Shown here: in pieces, positions 1 to 6,756 of the stretch
How positions within the stretch are numbered: the first letter of the stretch is position 1
Layout: every line of letters starts with the position of its first letter
Notes under the pieces: generated by a model
Told to the model about the DNA's origin: nothing
The model's input: the letters and a program-made list of their open reading frames with translations, nothing else
Database searches by the model: none
NCBI GenBank assembly: GCA_033764445.1
Contig: JANRIZ010000029.1
Location: 1 to 35,687, forward strand
Direction of reading: 5' to 3'
Length of the DNA: 35,687 nucleotides
From: JANRIZ01 sp033764445
Lineage (GTDB): Bacteria > Verrucomicrobiota > Verrucomicrobiia > JAWXBN01
Made by a program: the position numbers and the translations under genes

Positions 1-84
1 CGGTCATTCCCGATGAAGAGTTGAGAACCCTGTCAAAATCTGCAACAGTTCAGATCGACAGGAATCTAAACCCATGAGCAAAAA
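1..84 (+). repeat. Direct repeat copy 1 upstream of intact rhuM
   Basis: About 84 bases ending in the first codons of rhuM recur at 1289-1372 with only about three mismatches. The repeat may extend left of the window. It contains the end of an upstream ORF plus the overlapping rhuM start, so it looks like duplicated coding sequence and not a mobile-element end. Confidence 0.85.
3..77 (+). CDS. 3' end of an unidentified ORF cut by the window edge
   Basis: An open frame enters from the left edge, encodes 24 residues ending RNLNP, and stops at a TGA that overlaps the ATG of the next gene (ATGA). The same C-terminal peptide, with two changes, recurs just before the second rhuM copy, so it is probably the true end of a protein translationally coupled to rhuM. 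In type I restriction loci this position is often taken by a specificity subunit or another accessory gene, but 24 residues do not allow identification. Confidence 0.5.
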   Translation, partial: VIPDEELRTLSKSATVQIDRNLNP

Positions 85-1114
85 CTCAGAATCTCCAGCA
101 CCGGGCGGACAGTTCCTCGTTTACCAGACGCAGGACGGGAAATTAAAGATCGACGTGCGGTTCGAGGGCGAGACGGTCTGGCTTTCTCTCAATCAGATGG
201 CGGAGTTGTTCCAACGGGATAAGTCGGTCATTTCCCGGCATATCAAGAATATTTTTGAAGAAGGGGAGCTGATGCGGGATTCAGTTGTTGCAGAATCTGC
301 AACAACTGCCGCTGACGGGAAGACCTACCAGGTCGAATACTACAATCTGGACGTCATCATTTCTGTGGGCTACCGGGTGAAATCCAAGCGAGGCACGCAA
401 TTCCGTATCTGGGCTACGCGGCAGCTGCGGGAATACATCGTGAAGGGTTTTCTCCTCGACGATGAACGGCTAAAGAATCCGGATCAGCCTTTCGATTATT
501 TCGAAGAGCTGATGCGGCGGATTCAGGACATCCGCACGTCGGAGAGGCGTTTCTACCAAAAAATCACGGATATCTACGCCACGAGCATTGATTACGACCC
601 CACGCAGGAGGTGAGCATCAGTTTTTTTAAGACGGTGCAGAACAAGGTGCATTGGGCCATCACCGGCCAGACGGCGGCTGAAATCATTCACAGCCGGGCG
701 GATGCGGCTAAGCCTCATCTCGGATTGACCAACTGGCGTGGTGCGGTGATCCGCAAGCAGGATGTCTCCATCGCAAAAAATTACCTCAACGAGCCGGAGC
801 TGGAGGCACTGAATAACCTCGCTGAGCAATATCTGATCTTTGCCCAAGGTCAGGCCATGCGGCGGGTGCCGATGCACATGGCGGACTGGATCGAGAAGCT
901 GAATGGGTTTCTGACCTTGAACGACCGCGACATTCTCACCCATGCCGGGCGCATCTCGCACGAGATGGCACAAGCCAAAGCTGAGTTGGAATACGACAAG
1001 TTCAAGGTGCTGGAAGACGGTGTCCCTCGAACTGTGGATGCCGACTTCGAGCAGGCTACTAAAGATTTGAAGAAGCTGCCAAAGCCGAAGAAACCGAAGT
1101 CACCGAAGAAATAA
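74..1114 (+). CDS. rhuM: RhuM family protein, intact copy
   Basis: This 346-residue protein has the full length of the RhuM family (COG3943), first noted as a Salmonella pathogenicity-island gene and very common in and near type I restriction-modification operons. Its biochemical role is not established. The N-terminal part (about residues 35-65, WLSLNQMAELF then SVISRHIKNIF) looks like a helix-turn-helix DNA-binding segment. The central YYNLDVIISVGYRV block followed by GTQFRIWATRQLREYIVKGF is the family's most typical stretch. The C-terminus is rich in Lys and Pro. The ATG overlaps the stop of the preceding frame, suggesting coupled translation. Directly downstream lies a fossil of the start of hsdR, the usual neighbour, so this gene probably once sat inside a complete type I restriction operon. 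No frameshift is seen. Confidence 0.88.
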   Translation: MSKNSESPAPGGQFLVYQTQDGKLKIDVRFEGETVWLSLNQMAELFQRDKSVISRHIKNIFEEGELMRDSVVAESATTAADGKTYQVEYYNLDVIISVGYRVKSKRGTQFRIWATRQLREYIVKGFLLDDERLKNPDQPFDYFEELMRRIQDIRTSERRFYQKITDIYATSIDYDPTQEVSISFFKTVQNKVHWAITGQTAAEIIHSRADAAKPHLGLTNWRGAVIRKQDVSIAKNYLNEPELEALNNLAEQYLIFAQGQAMRRVPMHMADWIEKLNGFLTLNDRDILTHAGRISHEMAQAKAELEYDKFKVLEDGVPRTVDADFEQATKDLKKLPKPKKPKSPKK

Positions 1115-1115
1115 G

Positions 1116-1217
1116 CCTAAAGAATCCATCGTCGAAGACGCCGCCCTCGAATGGTTTGGGGAGCTGGGCTATGCGGTCGGCAGTTGCGGACCAAATTCCG
1201 GCGAGAAATGGGCTTGA
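1116..1217 (+). pseudogene. Fossil of a type I restriction endonuclease (HsdR) N-terminus
   Basis: One base after the rhuM stop, the frame reads PKESIVEDAALEWFGELGYAVG. This matches the well-conserved extreme N-terminus of HsdR proteins (S/V-x-ED-AALxWxxxLGYxV). The match ends around base 1181 and the frame stops at 1215-1217 with no nuclease or helicase domain. No ATG is present at the expected start. It is therefore a roughly 22-codon remnant of a deleted hsdR. The identification rests on recognising the motif in a short stretch. Confidence 0.65.
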
Positions 1218-1272
1218 AAGTCTTGTGGCTTTGCGGTGGCTCTGTTTTGGCGACAAAGCGTCGTGAGTGTAG

Positions 1273-1365
1273 GTGGAAGATTTGTGTGCGGTCATTCCCG
1301 ATGAAGAGTTGAGAACCCTGTCAAAATCTGCAAAAGTTAAGATCGACAGGAATCTAAACCCATGA
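1273..1365 (+). pseudogene. Duplicated 3' end of the unidentified upstream ORF
   Basis: After a stop at 1270-1272 the frame reads about 30 residues ending VIPDEELRTLSKSAKVKIDRNLNP in two halves of the same peptide seen at bases 3-77, and it again ends in a TGA overlapping the following rhuM ATG. The 5' part of the gene is missing. Together with the hsdR fossil this shows that a second cassette of the same type was deleted down to its edges. Confidence 0.6.
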
Positions 1366-1372
1366 GTAAAAA
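1289..1372 (+). repeat. Direct repeat copy 2 upstream of truncated rhuM
   Basis: Second copy of the roughly 84-base repeat found at bases 1-84, offset by exactly 1288 bases. Recombination between the two copies would delete the intact rhuM and the hsdR fossil. Confidence 0.85.
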
Positions 1373-1681
1373 TAAAATCACTTCAGGCGGATGCGGCAAA
1401 AAGAACGCGGCAGCCTCCTTGGTTCGCTCTTCAGCGGCAGAATACCTGACCTTTGTCGCGGCCAGTGGCCAAAGTGGCGTCGAAGCCGTTTACGCCGACG
1501 AAAACGTCTGGCTCACCCAGAAGATGATGGGACTGCTCTACGATGTGGATGTCCGGACGATCAACTACCACCTCAAGAAAATCTTCGCCGATAACGAGTT
1601 ACAGGAGGATTCAGTTATCCAATTTTTTCGGATAACTGCCGCCGACGGCAAAACCTACGATACCGGGCACTACAACCTCGC
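1362..1681 (+). pseudogene. RhuM family protein, truncated second copy
   Basis: The frame encodes a RhuM N-terminal half: VWLTQKMMGLLYDVDVRTINYHLKKIF (residues 50-75, in two overlapping helices of the putative DNA-binding part), then ITAADGKTYDTGHYNL. It departs from the family at about codon 107. Where the intact copy has YYNLDVIISVGYRV, this one goes from HYNL straight to ATQRKRGHG and then into intergenic-repeat sequence, ending only at 1874. The C-terminal two thirds are missing. ATQR resembles the family's later RIWATQR block, so an internal deletion followed by replacement is possible, but that is speculative. The protein differs clearly from the intact copy, so the two rhuM genes are diverged paralogues with a near-identical leader. 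Confidence 0.75.
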
Positions 1682-1709
1682 CACCCAACGGAAAAGAGGC
1701 CACGGAATG

Positions 1710-1890
1710 ACACGGACTTGTCCCGGATCGCTCGGGATCAAACACGGATGGGATGGGGAGGCTTTAAACGCAGATTGGCTCAGATGGGCACAGATTTTTT
1801 TTGGTGTGAGGCTCCCCCATTCGCGTCATCCGCGATATCCGCGGTTAAAGTTTCTCCCTTCGTGTTCTTCGTGACCATCGTGGTTGAAAA
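1710..1890. repeat. Intergenic repeat element (CACGGAT / CGCAGAT type)
   Basis: The gene-free stretch from about 1682 to 2063 begins with non-coding sequence built from near-repeated words: ACACGGA, AACACGGATGG, AACGCAGATTGG, CAGATGGGCACAGAT, a T8 run, CATCCGCGATATCCGCGG, and CCTTCGTGTTCTTCGTGA. The left words (CGCAGAT) and right words (ATCCGCGG, CTTCGTG) are roughly complementary, so the transcript could fold on itself. Similar 'CACGGATGGGCACGGAT' elements are familiar from Verrucomicrobiota, Bacteroidota and related genomes and code for nothing. The element starts right where the rhuM homology breaks off. From 1900 to 2060 the sequence becomes strongly AT-rich and serves as the Fic leader. 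Confidence 0.5.
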
Positions 1891-2003
1891 CCGTTGTGCA
1901 AGTCTGCGGATCACCTCTGGAGTTTCCAAGCGACATAAACATTTTCAGAATGATTTTCGTAATTTAAATATTTAAAATTTTGTTTTAGTATGTAAATATT
2001 TCA

Positions 2004-2030
2004 TTGTGATTAAATTATGAATAATATAAT
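2004..2030 (+). promoter_or_regulatory. Candidate sigma-70 promoter of the Fic gene
   Basis: A perfect TATAAT lies at 2025-2030 in an AT-rich stretch (about 1940-2050) that contrasts sharply with the GC-rich surroundings. A TTGTGA at 2004-2009 could serve as a -35 box, although the 15-base spacer is short. Transcription would start near 2037, giving a short leader with AAGGTGA at 2054-2060 as ribosome-binding site. Confidence 0.45.
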
Positions 2031-2063
2031 ATCTTCATTAAGTTTTTTGTAAAAAGGTGAATT

Positions 2064-3278
2064 TTGGATACATATCGCAATCCCGGTGCCATGGAACCGC
2101 TCCTTCCCAATGAGCGAGGAGGGCGTCTTGCCGAATTGACATGTGAAATTTTGAAAGCTTCCGGGCGTTTGACGGGGCAGGTTCATTCGCCCCATGTCTT
2201 GGGGCGGGTGGCGGACTTGGTTCGGGAAATGAACTGCTATTACTCAAATTTGATTGAGGGGCACAAAACCATGCCCCGCGATATTGAGCGGGCGATGAAG
2301 CAGGATTTCTCGAACGATTCGACCCAGCGGGACAACCAACACCTCAGTCTCGCTCACATTGCCGTCGAGAAACTCATGGAGGAACGGCTGGAAACAGAAC
2401 CTGTCGATGTGTATTCCCCGGATTTCCTTTGCTGGCTGCATCGCGAATTCTACACCCGGGTTCCCGAATCCCTCCACTGGGCCAGGACCAAAACCGACAA
2501 GACTTACCGAATCCAGCCCGGACACCTGCGTGATTACATGGTGGATGTGGGGAGGCATACGCCTCCGGATTTTTCCGTGTTGTCCCTCTTTTTGGATCGC
2601 TTCCATCAATTTTACCGAGGGGAACCCCTTTTGGAAACCCATCGACTGACGGCCATTGCCGCGGCCCATCATCGCCTGGCCTGGATTCATCCCTTTGGCG
2701 ATGGCAATGGTCGTGTGGGTCGGCTGCATTCCCACGCATTGCTGATCCGGCACGGGCTCGGAGGGAACGGATTATGGACCCTTTCCCGGGGACTGGCCCG
2801 GCATCGTCAGCGTTACTACGCCGCATTGGCAGCCGCCGATCAGGGGAGACGCGGCGATTTGGACGGGCGGGGCAATCTCTCGGATGCGGCCCTTGCGGAC
2901 TTCTGTGTGTTTTTTCTGGAGACCATCCTCGACCAAATCCAGTTTATGAGCGGGCTGCTGGCATTGCCCGCATTGCGTATCCGGGTGGAACGCTACTTTC
3001 AGTATGAGGCACTGCCTTTCACGCGCTATCGCGAGGAGATCATGCGTGTGGTGCGGACACTCGTGGATGAGGGGGAGATCCCGCGGGCGCGAGTCCGGGA
3101 AATTACCGGGAAAGCCGCCACCGTTTCCGTGGAGATCATCAAGCGGGGGCTTGAGGAGGGATATTTTGATACCCCCAGCCCGAAGGGGCCGCTCCGAGTC
3201 GCTTTCCCGTCCAAAGTTCACGAGTTTTATTTTCCTCAACTCTTCCTCAATCTGCCCGTCGAAGATTCCACTCTGTAG
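2064..3278 (+). CDS. Fic family protein with N-terminal inhibitory motif (class II)
   Basis: This 404-residue protein carries the canonical Fic signature HPFGDGNGRVGR at residues 209-220. In this family the His starts AMP transfer from ATP onto a hydroxyl group of a target protein. An (S/T)xxxE(G/N) motif, SNLIEG at residues 61-66, lies N-terminal to the core. This is the layout of class II Fic proteins, whose Glu blocks ATP binding in cis. The last 80 residues (about 320-400) resemble a winged helix. The TTG start at 2064 is chosen for AGGTGA a few bases upstream. An ATG at 2091 (residue 10) has no clear ribosome-binding site. No antitoxin gene is needed or seen. Its place beside broken restriction genes suggests horizontal acquisition. 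The target is unknown. Confidence 0.9.
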   Translation: MDTYRNPGAMEPLLPNERGGRLAELTCEILKASGRLTGQVHSPHVLGRVADLVREMNCYYSNLIEGHKTMPRDIERAMKQDFSNDSTQRDNQHLSLAHIAVEKLMEERLETEPVDVYSPDFLCWLHREFYTRVPESLHWARTKTDKTYRIQPGHLRDYMVDVGRHTPPDFSVLSLFLDRFHQFYRGEPLLETHRLTAIAAAHHRLAWIHPFGDGNGRVGRLHSHALLIRHGLGGNGLWTLSRGLARHRQRYYAALAAADQGRRGDLDGRGNLSDAALADFCVFFLETILDQIQFMSGLLALPALRIRVERYFQYEALPFTRYREEIMRVVRTLVDEGEIPRARVREITGKAATVSVEIIKRGLEEGYFDTPSPKGPLRVAFPSKVHEFYFPQLFLNLPVEDSTL

Positions 3279-3357
3279 GGCGAACGGCTTCGTCTCCACG
3301 GATGGGAAGAGATCACACCTCTGGGATTACCATTGAAAAAATCAGTCATTTTGCGGC

Positions 3358-3385
3358 TTGAGCCGGGGCGCGGATGCGTCATAGT
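3358..3385 (+). promoter_or_regulatory. Candidate promoter of tRNA-Leu
   Basis: TTGAGC at 3358-3363 and CATAGT at 3380-3385 are separated by 16 bases. Each matches four of six consensus positions and they lie about 14 bases before the tRNA. The match is weak but correctly placed. The rest of 3279-3398 shows no gene. Confidence 0.3.
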
Positions 3386-3398
3386 CTTCCCTCCCGCC

Positions 3399-3484
3399 GC
3401 CCGAGTGGCGAAATGGCAGACGCGATAGACTCAAAATCTATTACACGCGAGTGTGTGTCGGTTCGAGTCCGACCTCGGGCACCA
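3399..3484 (+). tRNA. tRNA-Leu (anticodon CAA)
   Basis: The 86 bases fold as a class II tRNA. The acceptor strands GCCCGAG (3399-3405) and CTCGGGC (3474-3480) pair perfectly. The anticodon stem ATAGA/TCTAT encloses a CTCAAAA loop with anticodon CAA, which reads UUG. The long variable arm (ACACGCGAGTGTGTG region) is typical of Leu. The T-arm is GTCGG-TTCGAGT-CCGAC. The terminal CCA is encoded at 3482-3484. No partial copy of the tRNA 3' end was noticed elsewhere in the window, so there is no sign that it served as an integration site here. Confidence 0.95.
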
Positions 3485-3529
3485 ACTTTTTTTATGGAGG
3501 TTGAGGCGGCGGCATCGAAAGGCTTGATC

Positions 3530-5461
3530 ATGTCCGACCGTATCGTGGCTCAAAATCTGGCAGAAATGTACACCCAGGCGGCGGCCCGCTTCGGGGAATT
3601 GCCCGCATTTGCAACCCGCAAAAAGGGCGGGGAATGGGACAAAATCAGCTACGAGGAACTTTACGAGCAGGGGGTTTGTCTGGCAACGGCCCTCATGGTC
3701 CGTGGGGGCGTGCAGGCACGGGACCACGTCGGCATTCTCGCCGATAACCGCCGCGAATGGATCATTGCCGACTACGGCATTTTGCTTTGTGGCGCGGCGG
3801 ATGTGCCACGCGGGACCGATGTCACCGATGGGGACATCACCTACATCATCCCGCACGCGGACGTGAAGGTGCTCTTTGTGGAAAATGTCTCCATGCTCAA
3901 ACGCGTGACCGCCCTGATCGACCAACTCCCGCTGGTGAGGGTTCTGATAGTGATGGATCCCGCCGCCGAAGTTTCCGGCGGGGTCTTGAAAATGCAGGAT
4001 TTGATTGCCGAGGGCCGTGCCCTCCGGGGGGCAGGGGATCGCGAGGTGGAGGAACGCGTGGCCGCGATTCGCCCCGACGATCTGTTCACTCTCATCTATA
4101 CCTCCGGCACCACCGGCACCCCCAAAGGCGTGCAGCTGACCCATGCGAACATGATTTCGCAGGTTCGTAATCTGCCCTTTGCACTGACCCCGCAGGACCG
4201 CTTGATCTCCATCCTGCCCATTTGGCATAGCTACGAACGTGTGTTTGAAATGGTCGCCATCTGCTTCGGGGCCTGCACCTACTACACAAGTCTGCGCGGC
4301 ATCGCCGAGGATTTGAAACGGGTCAGACCCACCATGATGCCCTCCGCCCCGCGGCTGTGGGAGCACCTGTACCTGAAGATATTTAACAGCGTCAAAAGCG
4401 GGCCGGCCCTCAACCAATTCCTTTTTCATACCGCCTATTTCTGTTCCCGGATGGTCCAGGGCTCGTGGTATTTTCTCACCTGTCGAAAGATCGACCTGAC
4501 CGGACGCCCCCTGCCTTTAAGCCTCGTCCTTGGCTTGGGACATGCCCTACGGGCCTTGGTATTTTTGATTCCCTACCTCATTCTCGATGCCCTCGTTCTC
4601 CGCAAACTGCGCGGGGTGGTGGGCGGATGCCTGCGCGGGACCATATCCGGAGGAGGGGCGTTACAGCCGCATGTGGATGAGTTTTTTAACTACATTGGGA
4701 TCCCGGTTCTGGAAGGGTACGGAATGACCGAGACCGCCCCCGTCCTGGCCGTGCGTTCCTGGAAAAGACTCATCATTGGAACCGTAGGACCGATTTTCCC
4801 GCAGACAGAAATCAGAATTGTCGATTTGAATACCGGAGAAATCCTGTATCCAAATGCTTCCAAAGCTGGAGGGGGTCGAGGCTTGAAAGGAGAAATCCAT
4901 GCCAAGGGTCCGCAGGTGATGAAGGGATACTACAAAAATCCCGAAGCCACCGCCAAGGTTCTCAAGGACGGATGGATGAATACCGGGGACATCGGCATGG
5001 TCACTTTTAATGACTGCCTCAAAATCATGGGCCGGTCCAAAGACACGATCGTCCTGCTCAGCGGAGAAAACATCGAACCCATCCCCATTGAAGCCCGGAT
5101 ATGTCAGTCGCCCTTGGTGGATCAATGCATGGTGGTGGGTCAGGACCAGAAACAACTCGGAGTTTTGGTCGTGCCTTCAGTCGAGGGGTACGCCCAGCAC
5201 GGGATACAAGCGGCCACCGCCGCCGAGCTGGCGCAAAATGCCGCCGCACTCCCTCTGATGGCCGCGGAAATCAAGCGACTCGTGAACACGGCCTCCGGTT
5301 TCAAGAGTTTTGAGGTGGTCACCGATTTCCGACTGGTTCCCAAAGCCTTCGAGGTGGGCGATGAAATGACGAGCACCTTCAAGCTCAAGCGTCACATCAT
5401 CACCGCCAAATATCAGCCCCTGATCGATGAGATGTACAAGGACACTGGGAGGAATGCCTAA
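3530..5461 (+). CDS. Long-chain fatty-acid--CoA ligase (AMP-forming)
   Basis: The 643-residue protein is a full-length member of the ANL superfamily, of the long-chain acyl-CoA synthetase group (COG1022). It activates fatty acids via an acyl-AMP and then forms acyl-CoA. Visible motifs are the ATP-binding YTSGTTGTPKGV (residues 190-201), GYGMTETAP (396-404), NTGDIG with its Asp at 487, and the KDTIVLLSGENIEP hinge and C-domain motif. A hydrophobic segment (about 328-365) could touch the membrane, as in related enzymes. The frame is open through the tRNA, but the ATG at 3530 is preferred because GAAAGG lies about eight bases upstream. An ATG at 3494 lacks a ribosome-binding site. It stands alone, with gene-poor sequence on both sides. 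Confidence 0.92.
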   Translation: MSDRIVAQNLAEMYTQAAARFGELPAFATRKKGGEWDKISYEELYEQGVCLATALMVRGGVQARDHVGILADNRREWIIADYGILLCGAADVPRGTDVTDGDITYIIPHADVKVLFVENVSMLKRVTALIDQLPLVRVLIVMDPAAEVSGGVLKMQDLIAEGRALRGAGDREVEERVAAIRPDDLFTLIYTSGTTGTPKGVQLTHANMISQVRNLPFALTPQDRLISILPIWHSYERVFEMVAICFGACTYYTSLRGIAEDLKRVRPTMMPSAPRLWEHLYLKIFNSVKSGPALNQFLFHTAYFCSRMVQGSWYFLTCRKIDLTGRPLPLSLVLGLGHALRALVFLIPYLILDALVLRKLRGVVGGCLRGTISGGGALQPHVDEFFNYIGIPVLEGYGMTETAPVLAVRSWKRLIIGTVGPIFPQTEIRIVDLNTGEILYPNASKAGGGRGLKGEIHAKGPQVMKGYYKNPEATAKVLKDGWMNTGDIGMVTFNDCLKIMGRSKDTIVLLSGENIEPIPIEARICQSPLVDQCMVVGQDQKQLGVLVVPSVEGYAQHGIQAATAAELAQNAAALPLMAAEIKRLVNTASGFKSFEVVTDFRLVPKAFEVGDEMTSTFKLKRHIITAKYQPLIDEMYKDTGRNA

Positions 5462-5489
5462 TTTCGAATGTCTCATGACTGATGGGATA

Positions 5490-5655
5490 TTTAGCCACAA
5501 AAATGCACAAAAGACACAAAGGTAGAATACCTAATTAAGAATAACTGATGACTCATGGGAGGGGAACCTTTCCCGCGGACTTGTTCGGGATATTACGGAT
5601 CACACGGATTTATTTTGAAGGATCGGAAACCGACAACTGGCAACCGACAACCGAC
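5490..5655. repeat. Intergenic repeat patch (CACAAAA / CACACGGATT / AACCGACAAC words)
   Basis: The 194 bases between the ligase and the next gene hold no ORF. They contain GCCACAAAAATGCACAAAAGACACAAAGG split into short CACAAA words, ATTACGGATCACACGGATT, and at 5625-5656 a tandem of AACCGACAAC (5628-5637 and 5642-5651) with a third partial unit. CTGATGACTCATGG and CATGACTGATGGG are also near-copies of each other. These are the same style of non-coding repeat as at 1710-1890 and abut the stop codon of the gene on the other strand. Confidence 0.45.
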
Positions 5656-6048
5656 CTAGTCTTCGCTGGCCAGACGGGCCAGGACCTCGCGGCTGACGAG
5701 ACTTGAGACCGGCACCTCGATGGTGCAGGCCGAAACCTGTTCGGCCCAGTTGATGTAACCGCTCCGGTCATCCTTCGGGGCCTCCCCCTTGGCAAACACC
5801 TCCAGGAAATCCACCTGGACCCCGGAAGCCCTTTCGACACGGCGGGACTGGGCGGGGGTCAGTGTGGCCGATCCCAGACGTCTGATTTCATTGATCTGCG
5901 AATGGGAGAGCGTGAGGGTGACCGTGGTGCCGAGGTCATCGGAGGGCGTCGGGGCAAACGGACCCGACGGGACCCGGGGGGTGAGTTTCTGGGCGACCAG
6001 ACAGAGGCTGAAGGCGGCCGAGATCAGAAGAATCAGAATCATTTTCAT
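5656..6048 (-). CDS. Small secreted or membrane-anchored protein of unknown function
   Basis: From the ATG at 6048 the product is 130 residues. MKMILILLISAAFSLCLVAQ forms a signal peptide or membrane anchor, followed by a Pro-rich linker and a soluble domain of about 100 residues with no recognised motif. The open frame extends upstream to 6168, but those 40 residues look non-coding and the signal peptide fixes the start at 6048. AGGA about ten bases upstream is a weak ribosome-binding site. The mature part contains a short Ser/Thr-rich strand pattern (VTLTLSHSQINEIRRLG) and an acidic C-terminus. No function can be proposed. It is separated from the upstream MEKHLA gene by 164 bases. Confidence 0.6.
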   Translation of the reverse strand: MKMILILLISAAFSLCLVAQKLTPRVPSGPFAPTPSDDLGTTVTLTLSHSQINEIRRLGSATLTPAQSRRVERASGVQVDFLEVFAKGEAPKDDRSGYINWAEQVSACTIEVPVSSLVSREVLARLASED

Positions 6049-6146
6049 GGGCGGGGTTTTCCTGGAGTGTGGGGTTGTTGAAAGGACAATCGCAGGGTCC
6101 GGACGCGTTATTTCATGAAACGTGCGGCATCCGATGGAATGGACAA

Positions 6147-6203
6147 CACCTGCTCGGAAGCCTCCCATCCCTGGCGGTCCGGACCGGCCGGAGGTGACAG
6201 GTG
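6147..6203. repeat. Nested inverted repeats between two minus-strand genes
   Basis: A perfect 12-base palindrome, CGGTCCGGACCG (6175-6186), is flanked by CACCTG (6147-6152) and CAGGTG (6198-6203). It could form a hairpin downstream of the pckG-MEKHLA unit or upstream of the small secreted gene. There is no T-tract, so it is not a standard intrinsic terminator. Confidence 0.3.
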
Positions 6204-6212
6204 TCCGACCGT

Positions 6213-6737
6213 TCAGGGAAGGGGCGAGAATTTTTCAAACATCGCCGCCTGACCCGCATAATGCCCGGCATCGTCGAGAAGATTCCAGACAGTGGCCTGT
6301 TCGATCCGGAACCGGCGCCCGGATTTTGAGATGCGGATACCCTCGTAGTTTTCGATGAACCCGTTTGTGCGCACCTCCTCCAGAAAGCGGGCCCGGGCCT
6401 CGCGGTGCATCGGCTCGGCGGTCAGCCGCGAGGGCGTGCGGGTCATTTCATCCCAGGAATATTCCCACAGGTCCAGGGCACGGCGGTTGGCGTAGTTGAG
6501 AATCTGGTCGGGCTCAGTCCCGCCGGAGACCAGGACAAAGGGTGCGAAAAAAACCGCGCTGACAGTTTGAGAGTCTGTCGCCATTTCAGGAAGGACCAGG
6601 AGGGGTTTGCCCAGCCAGTGTCGGTAGCTCTCCAGGAGCCGGTGCGTGTGGGCGAGCAGCGCGGGGTGTTTTGCGGGGAGGTTGGGGATAAAATCGCCGA
6701 GGGGTTCCGCCGGAAAATTTTCTGAAGGGTGTGGCAT
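6213..6737 (-). CDS. MEKHLA domain-containing protein
   Basis: The 174-residue protein matches the MEKHLA domain (PF08670), a PAS-like fold known as a separate small protein in bacteria and at the C-terminus of plant HD-ZIP III regulators. Diagnostic stretches are NYANRRALDLWEYSWDEM (residues 81-98), PSRLTAEPMHREARARFLEE (102-121) and YEGIRISKSGRRFRIEQATVW (131-151, two adjacent pieces), then the terminal GQAAMFEKF. A sensory or ligand-binding role is inferred from the PAS-like fold, and no partner domain is present. It starts only 19 bases after the pckG stop, so the two are probably co-transcribed. Confidence 0.85.
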   Translation of the reverse strand: MPHPSENFPAEPLGDFIPNLPAKHPALLAHTHRLLESYRHWLGKPLLVLPEMATDSQTVSAVFFAPFVLVSGGTEPDQILNYANRRALDLWEYSWDEMTRTPSRLTAEPMHREARARFLEEVRTNGFIENYEGIRISKSGRRFRIEQATVWNLLDDAGHYAGQAAMFEKFSPLP

Positions 6738-6756
6738 GGGGCGGCGGCCGGTTTTT

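Noticed and set aside
1718..1975. Small ORFs in the 1682-2063 gap
   Set aside because: They run through the intergenic repeat and AT-rich leader, have no ribosome-binding site, and their peptides mirror repeat words.
3399..3484. tRNA-Leu as the attachment site of an integrated island
   Set aside because: No repeat of the tRNA 3' end and no integrase gene was seen, and the accessory genes lie on the 5' side of the tRNA.
3374..3529. N-terminal extension of the acyl-CoA ligase through the tRNA
   Set aside because: It would translate the tRNA gene. The ATG at 3530 has a ribosome-binding site and matches the normal family start.
5560..5580. Intrinsic terminator after the acyl-CoA ligase (GGGGAACCTTTCCC)
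   Set aside because: The stem is imperfect with a two-base loop and no T-tract follows.
5625..5656. CRISPR-like short tandem (AACCGACAAC)
   Set aside because: Units are about ten bases with four-base or no spacers and only two to three copies, so it is not a CRISPR array.
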